A stretch of 64,000 nt of DNA from the NCBI GenBank assembly GCA_002438565.1, contig DJPN01000002.1, positions 1 through 64,000 on the forward strand, written 5' to 3'. The translations under genes and the position numbers were made by a program. The DNA is from Alphaproteobacteria bacterium UBA6411. Its GTDB lineage: Bacteria; Pseudomonadota; Alphaproteobacteria; CAAGCB01; CAG-977. Positions 16,946 to 26,600 of the stretch are shown here, piece after piece (positions within the stretch are counted from its first letter, which is position 1; every line of letters starts with the position of its first letter). The notes below the pieces were generated by a model. The model did no database searches, was not told where the DNA came from, and saw only the letters and a program-made list of their open reading frames with translations.

Positions 16946-18772
16946 ATGAAATTCCTTTTATCGCTTAGCTTTGCTTTCGCTTTTGCCTTTCGCGTCCAAG
17001 CCGCATCCGCGCCTTTGACCGAAAGGCAAAACGCTTTTATCGAACAGGCGCAATCGCTGGGAAATCATCCCCAATGGCTGCGTCTGCTTCATTTTCACAA
17101 AAACGAAAGCACGATTGATACACGGGGATTCTTCATTGCCCCCGACGGAAAAACAAACCCGCAGTCGGAACTGACCGCCGATTTGACGGCTTTTTTCAAA
17201 GGCGAACATCTGTGCGATTTTCCCGCCAGACGCAAGTTTTTAACAAAAGAACTGGGCATCGGCGCGGACATGATAAAAACGCCCGAATGTGCGGACTATT
17301 CGGCTTTGAAAAAAGCGGTGAACGCGGATAATTTCACGCTGATTTACACAACGGCGTTCATGGGCAACCCCGCTTCGTTTTTCGGCCATACGCTGATGCG
17401 GATGGATTCGCGCGAAAATCCCGCTTTGCTGGCTCACGCGCTGAATTACGGAGCGATAACGGGGCAGGACGCCGGACTTTTTTACGCAATCAAGGGCGTA
17501 TTCGGCGGTTACCCCGGCATTTTTTCGGTTTACCCCTACTATGACACGGTTAATCTGTACAACAACATGGAAAACCGCGACATCTGGGAATATCAGCTGA
17601 ATTTAACCCCCGAACAGGCCGATTTTTTAATCGACCACATTTGGGAATTGGGCCGGCAAAGCGCGGACTATTATTTCTTTTCCGAAAACTGTTCGTATAT
17701 GATTTTGGAAACGCTGAACGTCGTGTACCCCGAAAACGACTGGACGCGTGATTTGCCGCCGTTCACCATTCCCGCCGATACGGTGCGCCTGCTGTTAAAG
17801 CAAAAGGGCGTGTTTAAAAAAGCCGTCTACCGTCCCAGCCGGCAAACCAAAATCAAAGCCGCCTACGCTTCGCTTTCCGCTCCGGAACGCAAAGCCGTCT
17901 TGCAGCTGAAAACAGATCCCGCAGCGGATTTAAGCGGCCTGTCGGACGTTCGCCGCGCCGCCGTGTACGAAACGGCGTACGAGTATTTGCAATATCGCTA
18001 TATCGAGGGCAAAGTCCCCCTTTCGGCTTTGCGCGAACAATCCGTCGCTTTATTGAAAGCGCGCAACGCCCTTCCCGTCGAAAGTCCCCTGCCGAAGCCG
18101 GCAGAACCTGCCGTCCGTCCCGACAAAGCGCACGATTCTTCGGCTTTTACGGTATCGGTCGGACGCAATTCGGGCAAAAACTTTGCGGAATTGGAATTAA
18201 AGCCCGCTTTGCATACCGTTTTGGACGATTCGGCGGGTTATCTGCCGTTCAGCGGCATTGATTATTTCAAGGCGGCTTTGCGGCTGGACGAAAACGGAAA
18301 ATTATCCCTGCACAAATTCGATTTTTTAAATCTGGAATCCTACGCCCCCCGCGACGCGCTGTTTCAGCCCAAATCGTTCCGCCTGTCCGCAGGGCAAAAC
18401 CGCTTTTTCTATGCGCCGAAAAACAAAGAGCTTTCCGTATTCGACGCTTCCGCGGATTTCGGGGCGGCAACCCTTTTGACCGAACATATCAACGTTTTTG
18501 CGCAAGGCTCGATTACTTTTAAGGCGGGGGACAAAACCGTCGGCGGATTGGGCGCGCATTTCGGCATATTGGCGGATTTCGGCAAGCTGCGCGCCAAAGC
18601 CGACGCAACCCCCATGGCTTTCACCCGCAACGACGCGAACATGGTTTCGTACCGCGCGGCTTTATCCGTTTCCGTCGCCCAAAATCTGGATTGGGTGTCC
18701 GAATTCGCGTTTGACGACGGACACGGCGCAAACCGCCGGGAATTCAAGTCGGGCCTGCAAAAACACTTTTAG
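16946..18772 (+). CDS. DUF4105 (Lnb N-terminal-like) periplasmic protein
   Basis: This 608-residue exported protein has a signal peptide (cleavage after about VQAASA) and the DUF4105 core at about 100-260, with GNPASFFGHTLMRMD and FFSENCSYMI. That core shares a papain/NlpC-like Cys-His layout with the lacto-N-biosidase N-terminal domain, so Cys in ENCSY and His in FFGHTL are plausible catalytic residues. The C-terminal 200 residues are beta-rich and could be barrel-like. The AAGGA almost touches the ATG, so initiation probably depends on coupling to the DUF3015 gene. Its TAG stop interlocks with the stop of the opposite gene. Confidence 0.8.
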   Translation: MKFLLSLSFAFAFAFRVQAASAPLTERQNAFIEQAQSLGNHPQWLRLLHFHKNESTIDTRGFFIAPDGKTNPQSELTADLTAFFKGEHLCDFPARRKFLTKELGIGADMIKTPECADYSALKKAVNADNFTLIYTTAFMGNPASFFGHTLMRMDSRENPALLAHALNYGAITGQDAGLFYAIKGVFGGYPGIFSVYPYYDTVNLYNNMENRDIWEYQLNLTPEQADFLIDHIWELGRQSADYYFFSENCSYMILETLNVVYPENDWTRDLPPFTIPADTVRLLLKQKGVFKKAVYRPSRQTKIKAAYASLSAPERKAVLQLKTDPAADLSGLSDVRRAAVYETAYEYLQYRYIEGKVPLSALREQSVALLKARNALPVESPLPKPAEPAVRPDKAHDSSAFTVSVGRNSGKNFAELELKPALHTVLDDSAGYLPFSGIDYFKAALRLDENGKLSLHKFDFLNLESYAPRDALFQPKSFRLSAGQNRFFYAPKNKELSVFDASADFGAATLLTEHINVFAQGSITFKAGDKTVGGLGAHFGILADFGKLRAKADATPMAFTRNDANMVSYRAALSVSVAQNLDWVSEFAFDDGHGANRREFKSGLQKHF

Positions 18773-21462
18773 TCTTTGAGAACCGGAACTTTCTTGCCTT
18801 GATACAGGATTTTGTCCGTTTTTTCGGCCGGCGCGTCAATAATATCAAGCACGTCTTGAACCGCCAGCGCGTAATCGGCGAAAATTAAAACCGTCTGCGC
18901 GAAAGGAAAATGCTTTTTATTTGACGAATCTTTCAACGGCAGCGTTTTCCCGTCCGCCGCAAAGACCGGACGTCCCGTTTCCTTATCCGTTTGTTCACCC
19001 GTAAAAGCGTCGATTTTCAGCACCTTGTCAACACGAACCGCCCCCGTATTCTTATCGTCGCAGCGGTATATCAAATAAGCGTCCGTTTTGTTTCCGGCCG
19101 ATGCGGGTTGAGCTTTGACAAACGTTTCCCCGTTCGCCGCTTTCGGTATTTCGGGCGGATTTCGGTTTAACAGACAAGCCATGTCTATCCAATCGGCGTT
19201 TCCGCCGCCCAATGTTGCAACGGGGTGTAAACAAGGGTCTTGTCCGTCCCGTCTGTCGGGAAGGAACGCCACCACGGAATCCGTTTCCGCGATTTTTTGA
19301 ACAGGCAGTAAAAAGCTGAAAATCCCCGCCTGCAAAACAATGCCGAATGAAGCATCCCGTTCAGTCCCATCGGGAAAATCGACAACGGGCAGCGGCCGAC
19401 CTTGATGATAAAAGCCTCGGCCGGCATCATTCGGATTAAAAGCGAATGTTTCCGCCACCATATTCAGCGGCACGGCATACTTGCGGCCGGAAATTTCAAA
19501 CATCAGCACTTTGTCGAACAAATACTGGCGCGGCAAAGAAAACTCGACATGCAGGCCGCCGTCTGCCCATACACGGATACGGCCGCCGCACCGTTCAAGC
19601 AAAGAAGCCGCTTTCAGCAATCCGCGCTCGGGCTTTGCGGTCAGGATTCGCGGATGGAACAAACTGCACAGCAAACGGCCGTCTGTCAAACCGGCGGCGT
19701 CCCCCGCACCGCATATTCCCGCTTCAACCGCCGCCGCGCGCATTTTTTCGTACGGAATCGCATCGGCATTATCGCTGAACACCACTTTTAAAAACGCACC
19801 GTCCGGCTTGACGGAAACGGCCATGGACACGCCGTCCGCCCTCATGACGCAACGCAAGGAATTGTCCGCCAAAACCGACAAAATCTCTTCCAAAGCGGAA
19901 AAAGCGTCCTTGTCGATATCGGCATCGGGAACGTCCAGCAGCAAATTATAGCGTTTGCCGTATTTTTCGGCCTGTCCCGCCACAAACGCGCCAAAGGAAT
20001 TTTCAATTTCTTTCAAAGGCTTCAATCGGATTTTACGGATAAAGCCGTACATTGCCGCCGCCGATTCCGCAGAAGAACGGGTCAGCACGCCCGCAAAATC
20101 GCGCTGGATTTGTTCAATATCAAACGGCCATCCGATTGCCCTCAATTCATTGTTTTGCCGTTCAAGGACATCCAGATTTTCCTTCAATTCGCCGCGGTCG
20201 TGCGTCAACTGCTCGTTTGAAGCGTCGGCTTTGTTTTGCAATGCCTCGAACCGTTTTTCCAGTTCGGCGTATTGCCGCCCGATGCTTTCGTTTTCGGCCA
20301 TCCGTTCGCAAGCTTCGTCAAAACGGGCTTTCAAAGCCGTATAATCCGCCGCGGATTGGCATAAGTTTTCCTGTGTGCGGGCGTATTCCAACTGCAAATC
20401 CCGCAACGCGCTTTCTTTGTCGTTCAAATGTTTTTGCATTTTGGACAAAGCTTCGTTCAAATCGGATTGAACTTGGGATTCGTTTTGCGCTTTGGCAATC
20501 GATTCCGATTTCAACACGTCGATTTGCCCAAGCATTTCTTGAATCGTTTTGTTTCTGCTTTCCAACAAAAGCCGCGCGTCTTTTTGGTTTTGTTCGTATT
20601 CTTTCAGCTTGCCGCGCATTTCGACGGCGGATGCGGTGCGTTCGTCCAGTTCGGTATGCAGTTCCGCCAGCTCTTTTTCGCTGCGGGCGATTTTTTTATC
20701 CTTTGTTTCGCCGTCGGAAGTCAGTTTTTTCACCAGCTGCTGCAATTCCTTGACGCTGTTGACTTTTTCATCCAGATAACGGCGAGTGTCTTGAACGTTT
20801 TGTTCCTGCGATTGCAGAGTCCGCGACTTTTCATCCAATTCCGTTTCATGCTTTTTCAAAGCGGAAAAGGATTCTTTGATTTCGGCCAAAGCGTCGGCAT
20901 TTTGTTTTTCGCCTTGAAACACCAGATTTTCTCTGGAATTCAAATCGTTTTCCCGTTTGTCCAAAGCTTTTTGGCGTAAAACCAAAGCTTCTTCGCGGCT
21001 GTCCAGTTCTTTTTCCTTGCCGACGATGTTTTTTTCTTTTTGCGACAAAACCTGCGCCGTTTGCAATAACACGGAAGCGGCATTGTTTGACGGGCGCAAA
21101 TTGGCTTTCAGCAGCCGTTTTTCGCCCAGCAAATCCTCGTCGGATTCCCGAATTTCGCGTTTAAGCAAAAAGGCCGAGGACATGATTTTTTTCACACGCC
21201 TGTATTTTTTCAAAATCTGGGGCAGAATATCAATTTGCCGTTCACCCGATTGAAAAGCCGCGATTTCGTCCAGCGCCGCGTCCGCCAGCCTGTATGATCG
21301 GGGAAAAGCGACAAAAGGCGCGGCCTGCCGCACTGTTGAAAAAAAAGCGGTCAGTCTGTTCCACGTTTCGGCATCCGACGGATTGGTTTCAAAACGGTTC
21401 AAGCTTTTTTCAACCGCTTCCAGATCGGCCTGCACTTCGGTCAAAAAAGCGTCGACAAACAT
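18769..21462 (-). CDS. CheA-like protein with degenerate kinase and long coiled coil
   Basis: The protein has 897 residues. Residues 1-100 look like a CheA HPt domain, but the phospho-accepting His position reads FFSTVRQ, with Ser42 in its place. Residues about 105-440 are a continuous charged coiled coil. About 450-690 align by eye with the CheA dimerisation and ATPase domains: the N box keeps Asn (VLADNSLR), but the glycines of the G1 box are lost (SDNADAIP) and the G2 box reads ERGLLKAASL. About 690-890 form a CheW-like domain (VLMFEISGRKYAVPL). It is probably a non-catalytic scaffold. I start it at 21462 after GGGGAGG. It follows chpT by 13 bp. Confidence 0.72.
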   Translation of the reverse strand: MFVDAFLTEVQADLEAVEKSLNRFETNPSDAETWNRLTAFFSTVRQAAPFVAFPRSYRLADAALDEIAAFQSGERQIDILPQILKKYRRVKKIMSSAFLLKREIRESDEDLLGEKRLLKANLRPSNNAASVLLQTAQVLSQKEKNIVGKEKELDSREEALVLRQKALDKRENDLNSRENLVFQGEKQNADALAEIKESFSALKKHETELDEKSRTLQSQEQNVQDTRRYLDEKVNSVKELQQLVKKLTSDGETKDKKIARSEKELAELHTELDERTASAVEMRGKLKEYEQNQKDARLLLESRNKTIQEMLGQIDVLKSESIAKAQNESQVQSDLNEALSKMQKHLNDKESALRDLQLEYARTQENLCQSAADYTALKARFDEACERMAENESIGRQYAELEKRFEALQNKADASNEQLTHDRGELKENLDVLERQNNELRAIGWPFDIEQIQRDFAGVLTRSSAESAAAMYGFIRKIRLKPLKEIENSFGAFVAGQAEKYGKRYNLLLDVPDADIDKDAFSALEEILSVLADNSLRCVMRADGVSMAVSVKPDGAFLKVVFSDNADAIPYEKMRAAAVEAGICGAGDAAGLTDGRLLCSLFHPRILTAKPERGLLKAASLLERCGGRIRVWADGGLHVEFSLPRQYLFDKVLMFEISGRKYAVPLNMVAETFAFNPNDAGRGFYHQGRPLPVVDFPDGTERDASFGIVLQAGIFSFLLPVQKIAETDSVVAFLPDRRDGQDPCLHPVATLGGGNADWIDMACLLNRNPPEIPKAANGETFVKAQPASAGNKTDAYLIYRCDDKNTGAVRVDKVLKIDAFTGEQTDKETGRPVFAADGKTLPLKDSSNKKHFPFAQTVLIFADYALAVQDVLDIIDAPAEKTDKILYQGKKVPVLKD

Positions 21463-21475
21463 TCGCGCCTCCCCG

Positions 21476-22093
21476 TTATCCCGCGTCAAAAGTCAAAGAA
21501 AAGCCGTCATCCGTCCGGTTGATTCCGCACGTCAGTTTTTGTTCCTTTATCATTCCGCGAATAAAAACGGCCGCCGTCATTTTCGGCGTCAATCCGTCAT
21601 CCTGTCCGTCCAGCACGGCGGACAAATTCGGTTCGGTTTTGACGCTTTGTCCCGTTCCCGCCACAACAATCCGCTTTGCCCCCGCTTTTGCGGTTATGGT
21701 GATTTTTCCGCCGCGAATCAAGCTTTCCGCAACAATCTGTCCCGCCAGCAAAATCAAACGGAACGAAAACAGCGGCAATTCGTCATCGGCGTCCCATACA
21801 CATTCAAATCGGGTGGATCTGTTTTCGACGGATTTCAGCCATCCTTCAAACAGCTGTCTGGTTCCGCTTAAATCCGTCAGCGGTCCGTCATTGCCGAACG
21901 CTGCTCTGAAAAAGCGCAGCCGCGCCAGCAAAATTTCCGCATTGTTTGTTGCCAATGCCAGCGTTTCCGCGTCCGCGCCGCCGAATTCCCCCAGCAATCC
22001 CAAACTGTTTGAAACGGCGCTCATCACCCCCGCCAAATCATGGCTGAAGCGCGTAACGGCAACTTTCGATAAAATTAAATCCGCATCGGACAC
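21476..22093 (-). CDS. chpT: ChpT-type histidine phosphotransferase
   Basis: The 205-residue protein has the ChpT H-box FSHDLAGVMSAVSNSLGLL, with the phosphorylated residue predicted at His18, a helical-hairpin dimerisation region and a C-terminal degenerate ATPase-like fold. In Caulobacter ChpT relays phosphate from CckA to CtrA and CpdR. This is the main taxonomic marker for Alphaproteobacteria here. It starts at GTG (22093) behind AAGGTG. It lies just upstream of the CheA-like gene on the same strand, a suggestive pairing of signalling proteins. A CtrA-like site lies 57 bp upstream. Confidence 0.85.
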   Translation of the reverse strand: MSDADLILSKVAVTRFSHDLAGVMSAVSNSLGLLGEFGGADAETLALATNNAEILLARLRFFRAAFGNDGPLTDLSGTRQLFEGWLKSVENRSTRFECVWDADDELPLFSFRLILLAGQIVAESLIRGGKITITAKAGAKRIVVAGTGQSVKTEPNLSAVLDGQDDGLTPKMTAAVFIRGMIKEQKLTCGINRTDDGFSLTFDAG

Positions 22094-22149
22094 GGCGACA
22101 CCTTATTTAATGATTTTAAATCCGCTTGTTTTTTTGTATACTAATTAAG

Positions 22150-22165
22150 TTAAACAATGTTTACC
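22150..22165 (+). promoter_or_regulatory. CtrA-like binding site
   Basis: TTAA-ACAATGT-TTACC differs by one base from the full CtrA consensus TTAA-N7-TTAAC. It sits between chpT and a divergent small gene, just downstream of a TATACT box at 22137-22142. A near match in AT-rich intergenic DNA can arise by chance. Confidence 0.3.
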
Positions 22166-22182
22166 AAACGCGGGATTTTGAA

Positions 22183-22407
22183 ATGACCAAAGTGCCTTCG
22201 ACGCTCCAAAGCCTGTCCGTCAACACGGACCGCATTGCCGCGGCGTCAAAACAGCGCAGTGTTCAAAATGCTCAAGACCGGCAGCCGTCCGCCGATTTCA
22301 GACGGGAAAGGCCGTTCGACACGCGCGACGCCGATTTTGTGGAAGTCGACGGGAAACGGTACTATTTAAACGCCCCGCGCGGGACTTATTTGAACATTTT
22401 GGTTTGA
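22183..22407 (+). CDS. Small hypothetical protein
   Basis: A 74-residue hydrophilic protein with no signal peptide or membrane segment. The N-terminal half is Ser/Ala/Gln/Arg-rich and looks disordered; the C-terminal part (FVEVDGKRYYLNAPRGTYLNILV) reads as a short beta hairpin. I start it at ATG 22183, though no good ribosome-binding site is visible. It precedes the pilin-like gene by 11 bp on the same strand. Not recognised. Confidence 0.5.
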   Translation: MTKVPSTLQSLSVNTDRIAAASKQRSVQNAQDRQPSADFRRERPFDTRDADFVEVDGKRYYLNAPRGTYLNILV

Positions 22408-22418
22408 AAGGCGGATAC

Positions 22419-23021
22419 ATGAACACCAACGAACGCGGATCTTCGCTGATTGAAGTCATGGGGCTGCTGGCGATTGCCGGCATGATTGCAGTATCGCTGA
22501 TGGGTGGAATTTCGCTGATAACGGCGCGCGTTAAAATCACGCAGGCTCAAAACCAAGTAACCCGCATCGTCAAAAACATGCGAATCCAGTTCGCGTCGGA
22601 TATGCCGAAAATGACCGCCGACAAATCCGCAAATACGCTTTTGAAAGCAGGGGTTTATCAATCGTCCGACGTTTCCGGTTCTGAGGGATCATATACGGGA
22701 ACCAGCGTTTACGGCAGCGCCATGACCATTCACGGCGGCCCCGAAGATGCCGACGGAAACCCATACTTTGCATTGACGTACGAGGATTTGCCCGCAACCG
22801 TTTGCTCCGATTTGCTGCAGGCGAACTTTGGCGACGATCCGTCGTCGGGATTGAAAAACGTGTCGGTTTTCAACTCTGACAAAAACGATTCAACCGTTTT
22901 TGAATGGGACAAACCCGATGCGGACGTTCATCCCGCGCACAAGCTGATTCCCGACGCGGGGGAAAGCTTCGAAGCCTGCAGCAGCAAAAAAAACAACATC
23001 ACTTGGACGTTTTACCTTTGA
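22419..23021 (+). CDS. Type IV pilin-like protein
   Basis: The 200-residue protein has a short leader MNTNERG followed by SSLIEVMGLLAIAGMIAVSL, the class III prepilin pattern: cleavage after Gly, Glu at mature position 5 and a 20-residue hydrophobic helix. Ser rather than Phe at mature position 1 and two C-terminal cysteines (TVCSD and EACSS) suggest a type IVb pilin or pseudopilin. No pilus ATPase, platform or prepilin peptidase gene is in the window. AAAGG lies eight bases before the ATG at 22419. The last 23 bp overlap the convergent lipoprotein gene. Confidence 0.7.
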   Translation: MNTNERGSSLIEVMGLLAIAGMIAVSLMGGISLITARVKITQAQNQVTRIVKNMRIQFASDMPKMTADKSANTLLKAGVYQSSDVSGSEGSYTGTSVYGSAMTIHGGPEDADGNPYFALTYEDLPATVCSDLLQANFGDDPSSGLKNVSVFNSDKNDSTVFEWDKPDADVHPAHKLIPDAGESFEACSSKKNNITWTFYL

Positions 23022-23553
23022 CTTCCCGATGAACGATGGGGAAAGGCGCGTCCCACAGGGAACTGCCTGTTTTGGCTTCGGTCACATACAAATGCAGATA
23101 GTATTCCTGCCGCTGCTTTCTGCCCGCCAAATGCGCGACGCGGTGGGTAATTCTGCCCGCCACAAAGATTTGCGGATCGACCGTTTTGTTTTGCGCCGCA
23201 ACCACGCGCACTTTACGGCTGGCGGCCAAAGCACGCTTCAAATCTTGAACGGTTTGAGCGGTGTCAAAGTCGTCTTTCGCCGTTGTGTTGACGACGCGGC
23301 CGACAACAACGACATATTTTCCCCCTGCGGGATTGTCCAAAGTCCCCGATTTCAGCATGTTGTAAACGGCAGCATTGACGGTGCGGCGCATATCCGCGCT
23401 TGTAAAGTCCTTTTTCGGGACGGGCGGCTGAGCGGGCGCGGGAGCGGAAACGGCCGGAACAACGGGCGCGGCAACGGGAACGTCTGGCGTTTTTTCCGTC
23501 GTTGAGCATCCGAACAGCAACAAACCGATTATTGCACACGATAAATTTTTCAT
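22999..23553 (-). CDS. LpoB-like outer-membrane lipoprotein
   Basis: This 184-residue protein has a lipoprotein signal (lipobox LLFGC, lipidated Cys16), a Pro/Ala/Val-rich linker at about 25-48, then a domain containing YVVVVGRVVNTTAKDDFD, FVAGRITHRV and YYLHLYVTEAKTGSSLW. That order matches LpoB, the outer-membrane activator of the peptidoglycan synthase PBP1B. Pro-rich linkers in LpoB let it reach through the peptidoglycan. The match is by pattern only; a PBP partner is not in the window. It is monocistronic. Confidence 0.7.
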   Translation of the reverse strand: MKNLSCAIIGLLLFGCSTTEKTPDVPVAAPVVPAVSAPAPAQPPVPKKDFTSADMRRTVNAAVYNMLKSGTLDNPAGGKYVVVVGRVVNTTAKDDFDTAQTVQDLKRALAASRKVRVVAAQNKTVDPQIFVAGRITHRVAHLAGRKQRQEYYLHLYVTEAKTGSSLWDAPFPIVHREVKGKTSK

Positions 23554-23653
23554 ACCTCTCCCCTTTTGAAAATTTTATTGTTCATCATACGCATAAACAC
23601 CGTTTTCTTGCACTCTTTTTTTACGGTTTTGCCAAATTTCGCCTTTTTCCGCC

Positions 23654-26600
23654 TTAACGACGGCGAACAATGCCGCTTGTTTTCGGCGCCGCTGCCGGTT
23701 CCGCCGCGGGAACGGGCGCGGGTTCTTGCGGCTGCAAAAGGGCGGCCTCCCCTTCTTTTGCGACAGCCGCTGTCCCGCCGCGGCGGTGAATGGTGGCCTG
23801 CCGTTTCTTTTCTTCGGCGGCTTTCGCTTCCGCTTCGGCTTTCTTACGCGCCTCTTCGGCGGCTTTCGCTTCCGCTTCGGCTTTTTTACGTGCCTCTTCG
23901 GCGGCTTTAGCGGCTTCCTGCGCCTCTTTCTTGCGTTTTGCGTCATCGGCAATAGCGGCCGCAACCTTGTTGTTTTCAGCGGTGACACGATTGAATACGG
24001 AGCCCGCTTCGGACAACAGCACGGTCTGGCGTTCAAAGCTCTGTTCTTTTTCAGCCTGCTGTTCCAAGTCTTTCAATTTGGCAACATCCTGCATAACGGC
24101 AGAAACGGAATCGGCGACGACCGGCAAATCGGCGTGCGTCATTTTTTTGGCCGCCAAATCCGAAAGAACGGCATTGGCTTGACGGAACAAATCAAAAATC
24201 CGCCCTTTGACGCCAAGGCTCATCGCCATCAAGAAATCTTTTTCGACCGCCGGCTGCCGGTTGACAAAGTTTTCGGATACTTGACGGCGCCATTCCATCA
24301 AATCGTTGGACGTTGAATCGGACAAACGCGCCCCTTTGCTGATTTTTTCCAGCAGTTCGTTGGCGGAATTGTATGTTTTTTCGATTGAAGCGAAATAACG
24401 CTCCACTTGATAAACGTCCTTATATTGACTGAGTTCAGCGACTTTTTTGGACAAGTCCTGCACAACCGGCGAAAATTCCTTTTCCAGCGCGAACATCAGT
24501 TCCTGTCTGCGCTTCAGTTCTTCCTGCGCCTGTTTTTCCAATACCTGCCGCGTCTGTTCACGCTGCTGCTCGGCCGCCTGCCGGCGTTCGTCCTGCCGCA
24601 TCAGCGCCAGTTGAATCAAATCGTCCAAATTGTCGCCGACAACCAGCATTTGCCCCGCGCGCTTTGTAACATACAGCCAAAAATCCGGAAAATTTGGTGT
24701 TTTCAACAGAAAATTCAACGCCGCGCGGAATTCGCCCGCAAACGGTTTGTATGTCAAAGACCCCGCTTCTTTTTGTTCGTCCCCGTATTGCGCCTTGATG
24801 CCGTCGAACCGGAATTCGCCGTTTTTGACCGTATACGGCAACACCCCTTGTCTTACAACCGTTTCCCCGCTGAAAACAGCCCCGCGCACATAGTCTTTCC
24901 GTTCCGCTACGAGGTTGGCCAACTGCGCGTCAAGCGCGCTATAGCTCATCCCCGTCAGAGAGGCTTGATCAAAAGTAATCGCCCCGTTTCCTTCAAAAGA
25001 CTGGGCAAAATCAAACATGGACGAGCCGCTGCCCCGTCCCGTCAAAGTCAGCGTCCCCTGTTTGACCTGTTTTAAATCGGGGCCGTCGTCATTTGCAAAT
25101 AAAACAGAAGCGATATTGACGTTCAACAGGTTGAATTGAACATAAAAATCCGCAACGCCGTCTTTGACCGCCCCGCCCGCCGTCAATGTCGCCTGAGCGC
25201 CGTCGATTTTCGATTTGTCGACGTTTATATAGAAAGAGTTTCCGTCTTTTGTTGTTCCAAAAGAAGCGTCAACATCGCTTAAAATCAGCCCCGGCAACAA
25301 TATTTTACCTGCGTTCAGCGCAAGATTCAGCTTGTAGCGCCCCATAAAGCCGAAATCAAACTTTGTTTTTGAAAAAGTCGGATTTTCCATGCCGCTCAGC
25401 AATCCCGCCGTAAACAACGGTTTGTTTTCATCAATTTCCGAAGATTTGAAATCGGGCAGGAAATTTACGGACGGCATGATTTCGGCGTAATACAGCTTCG
25501 GCGTGCTTATCGTCATGGAAAATTGCGGAATTTCGTCGCTTTCATCCCATTCCAAAGTGCCGTCCAATACGTTTCGCCCCACCGTCAAATGCGCCGCCGT
25601 CAGTTTTGTCGAAAGCGGGGCGACCGAAACATTCGCCGTCAGCGTCATCGCCCCCGGATTAGGCGTCATCGGACGGTATTTGTTTGTAAACAGCAATACG
25701 AATTTGCGGAAATTGTCCGACTTCGCTTCAGCCGCAAAATCGGCCGTAATCCCGTTTTCGCCGCGCTTCATCAGTCCGTCCGCCGACAAAGACACGGCAT
25801 CCGTGCGAAAAGCCGCTTTGAACGTCATGCTGTCCAACGTGCCGCCCAGCACGGTTGAAATGCGGGCGTTGTCCTGACGTTCCAATTCCGCGGGCAATCC
25901 GGCGGCTCCCATGTTTTTGGCAAAAACGGGAAATTTCTTCGTTTCCGCCTCGATTGAAAGATTTTCAAACACGGGATCGGATCCGAAGCGCTTAATCGTT
26001 CCCGCCGCTTTGATGTCGGCATCAAACACGTTGTCCGCCGAAAATTCTTTAATCAGCATCGCGCCGTTTTGCGCAGTAAAGCCGATTTTGACCTTTTTGG
26101 CGTCAATTCCGCCGAAAGACAAGGCGTCCGCCGACAAACCGACAGCGGCATCCGCGTCGTTGAACACCGTCAAATTTTCCGTCAGCGCTTTGATTCTTTC
26201 ATCAATGCCTTTTGATTTCAAATTTTCAAAACCGTCCGCAAACGCACCGCTTGTACGAGGGAAATAAAGACCGGCATCCAATTCGGAAAGAGCGGCGGCG
26301 ACTTGAATCGCGGGACGCGCACCAAAACGCACGCCGATTGCGCCGCGCACGGACGACCTGTCCAGCAAAGCGTCGATGTTTTTCAGCGTCAAGCCGCCTT
26401 TGACCGCTTTCAGATTCGCCGAAGCTCTGAAATTGCGCAAAGCGGCCGACGACAAATCGCCCTGCGTTTCAACGCCCAGCCACCGCAAAGCCGTTCCGAT
26501 GTTTTCACTGTCGATTTTGACCGCCGCTTCCAACGCGGGCGATTTTTTCAAAGTCAGCCGCCCCGCCCCCGACACATCGGCATCCCCCGGCAGCAAAGCG

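Noticed and set aside
23815..23910. Possible CRISPR-like repeats
   Set aside because: The units are adjacent with no spacers and encode a coiled-coil repeat in frame.
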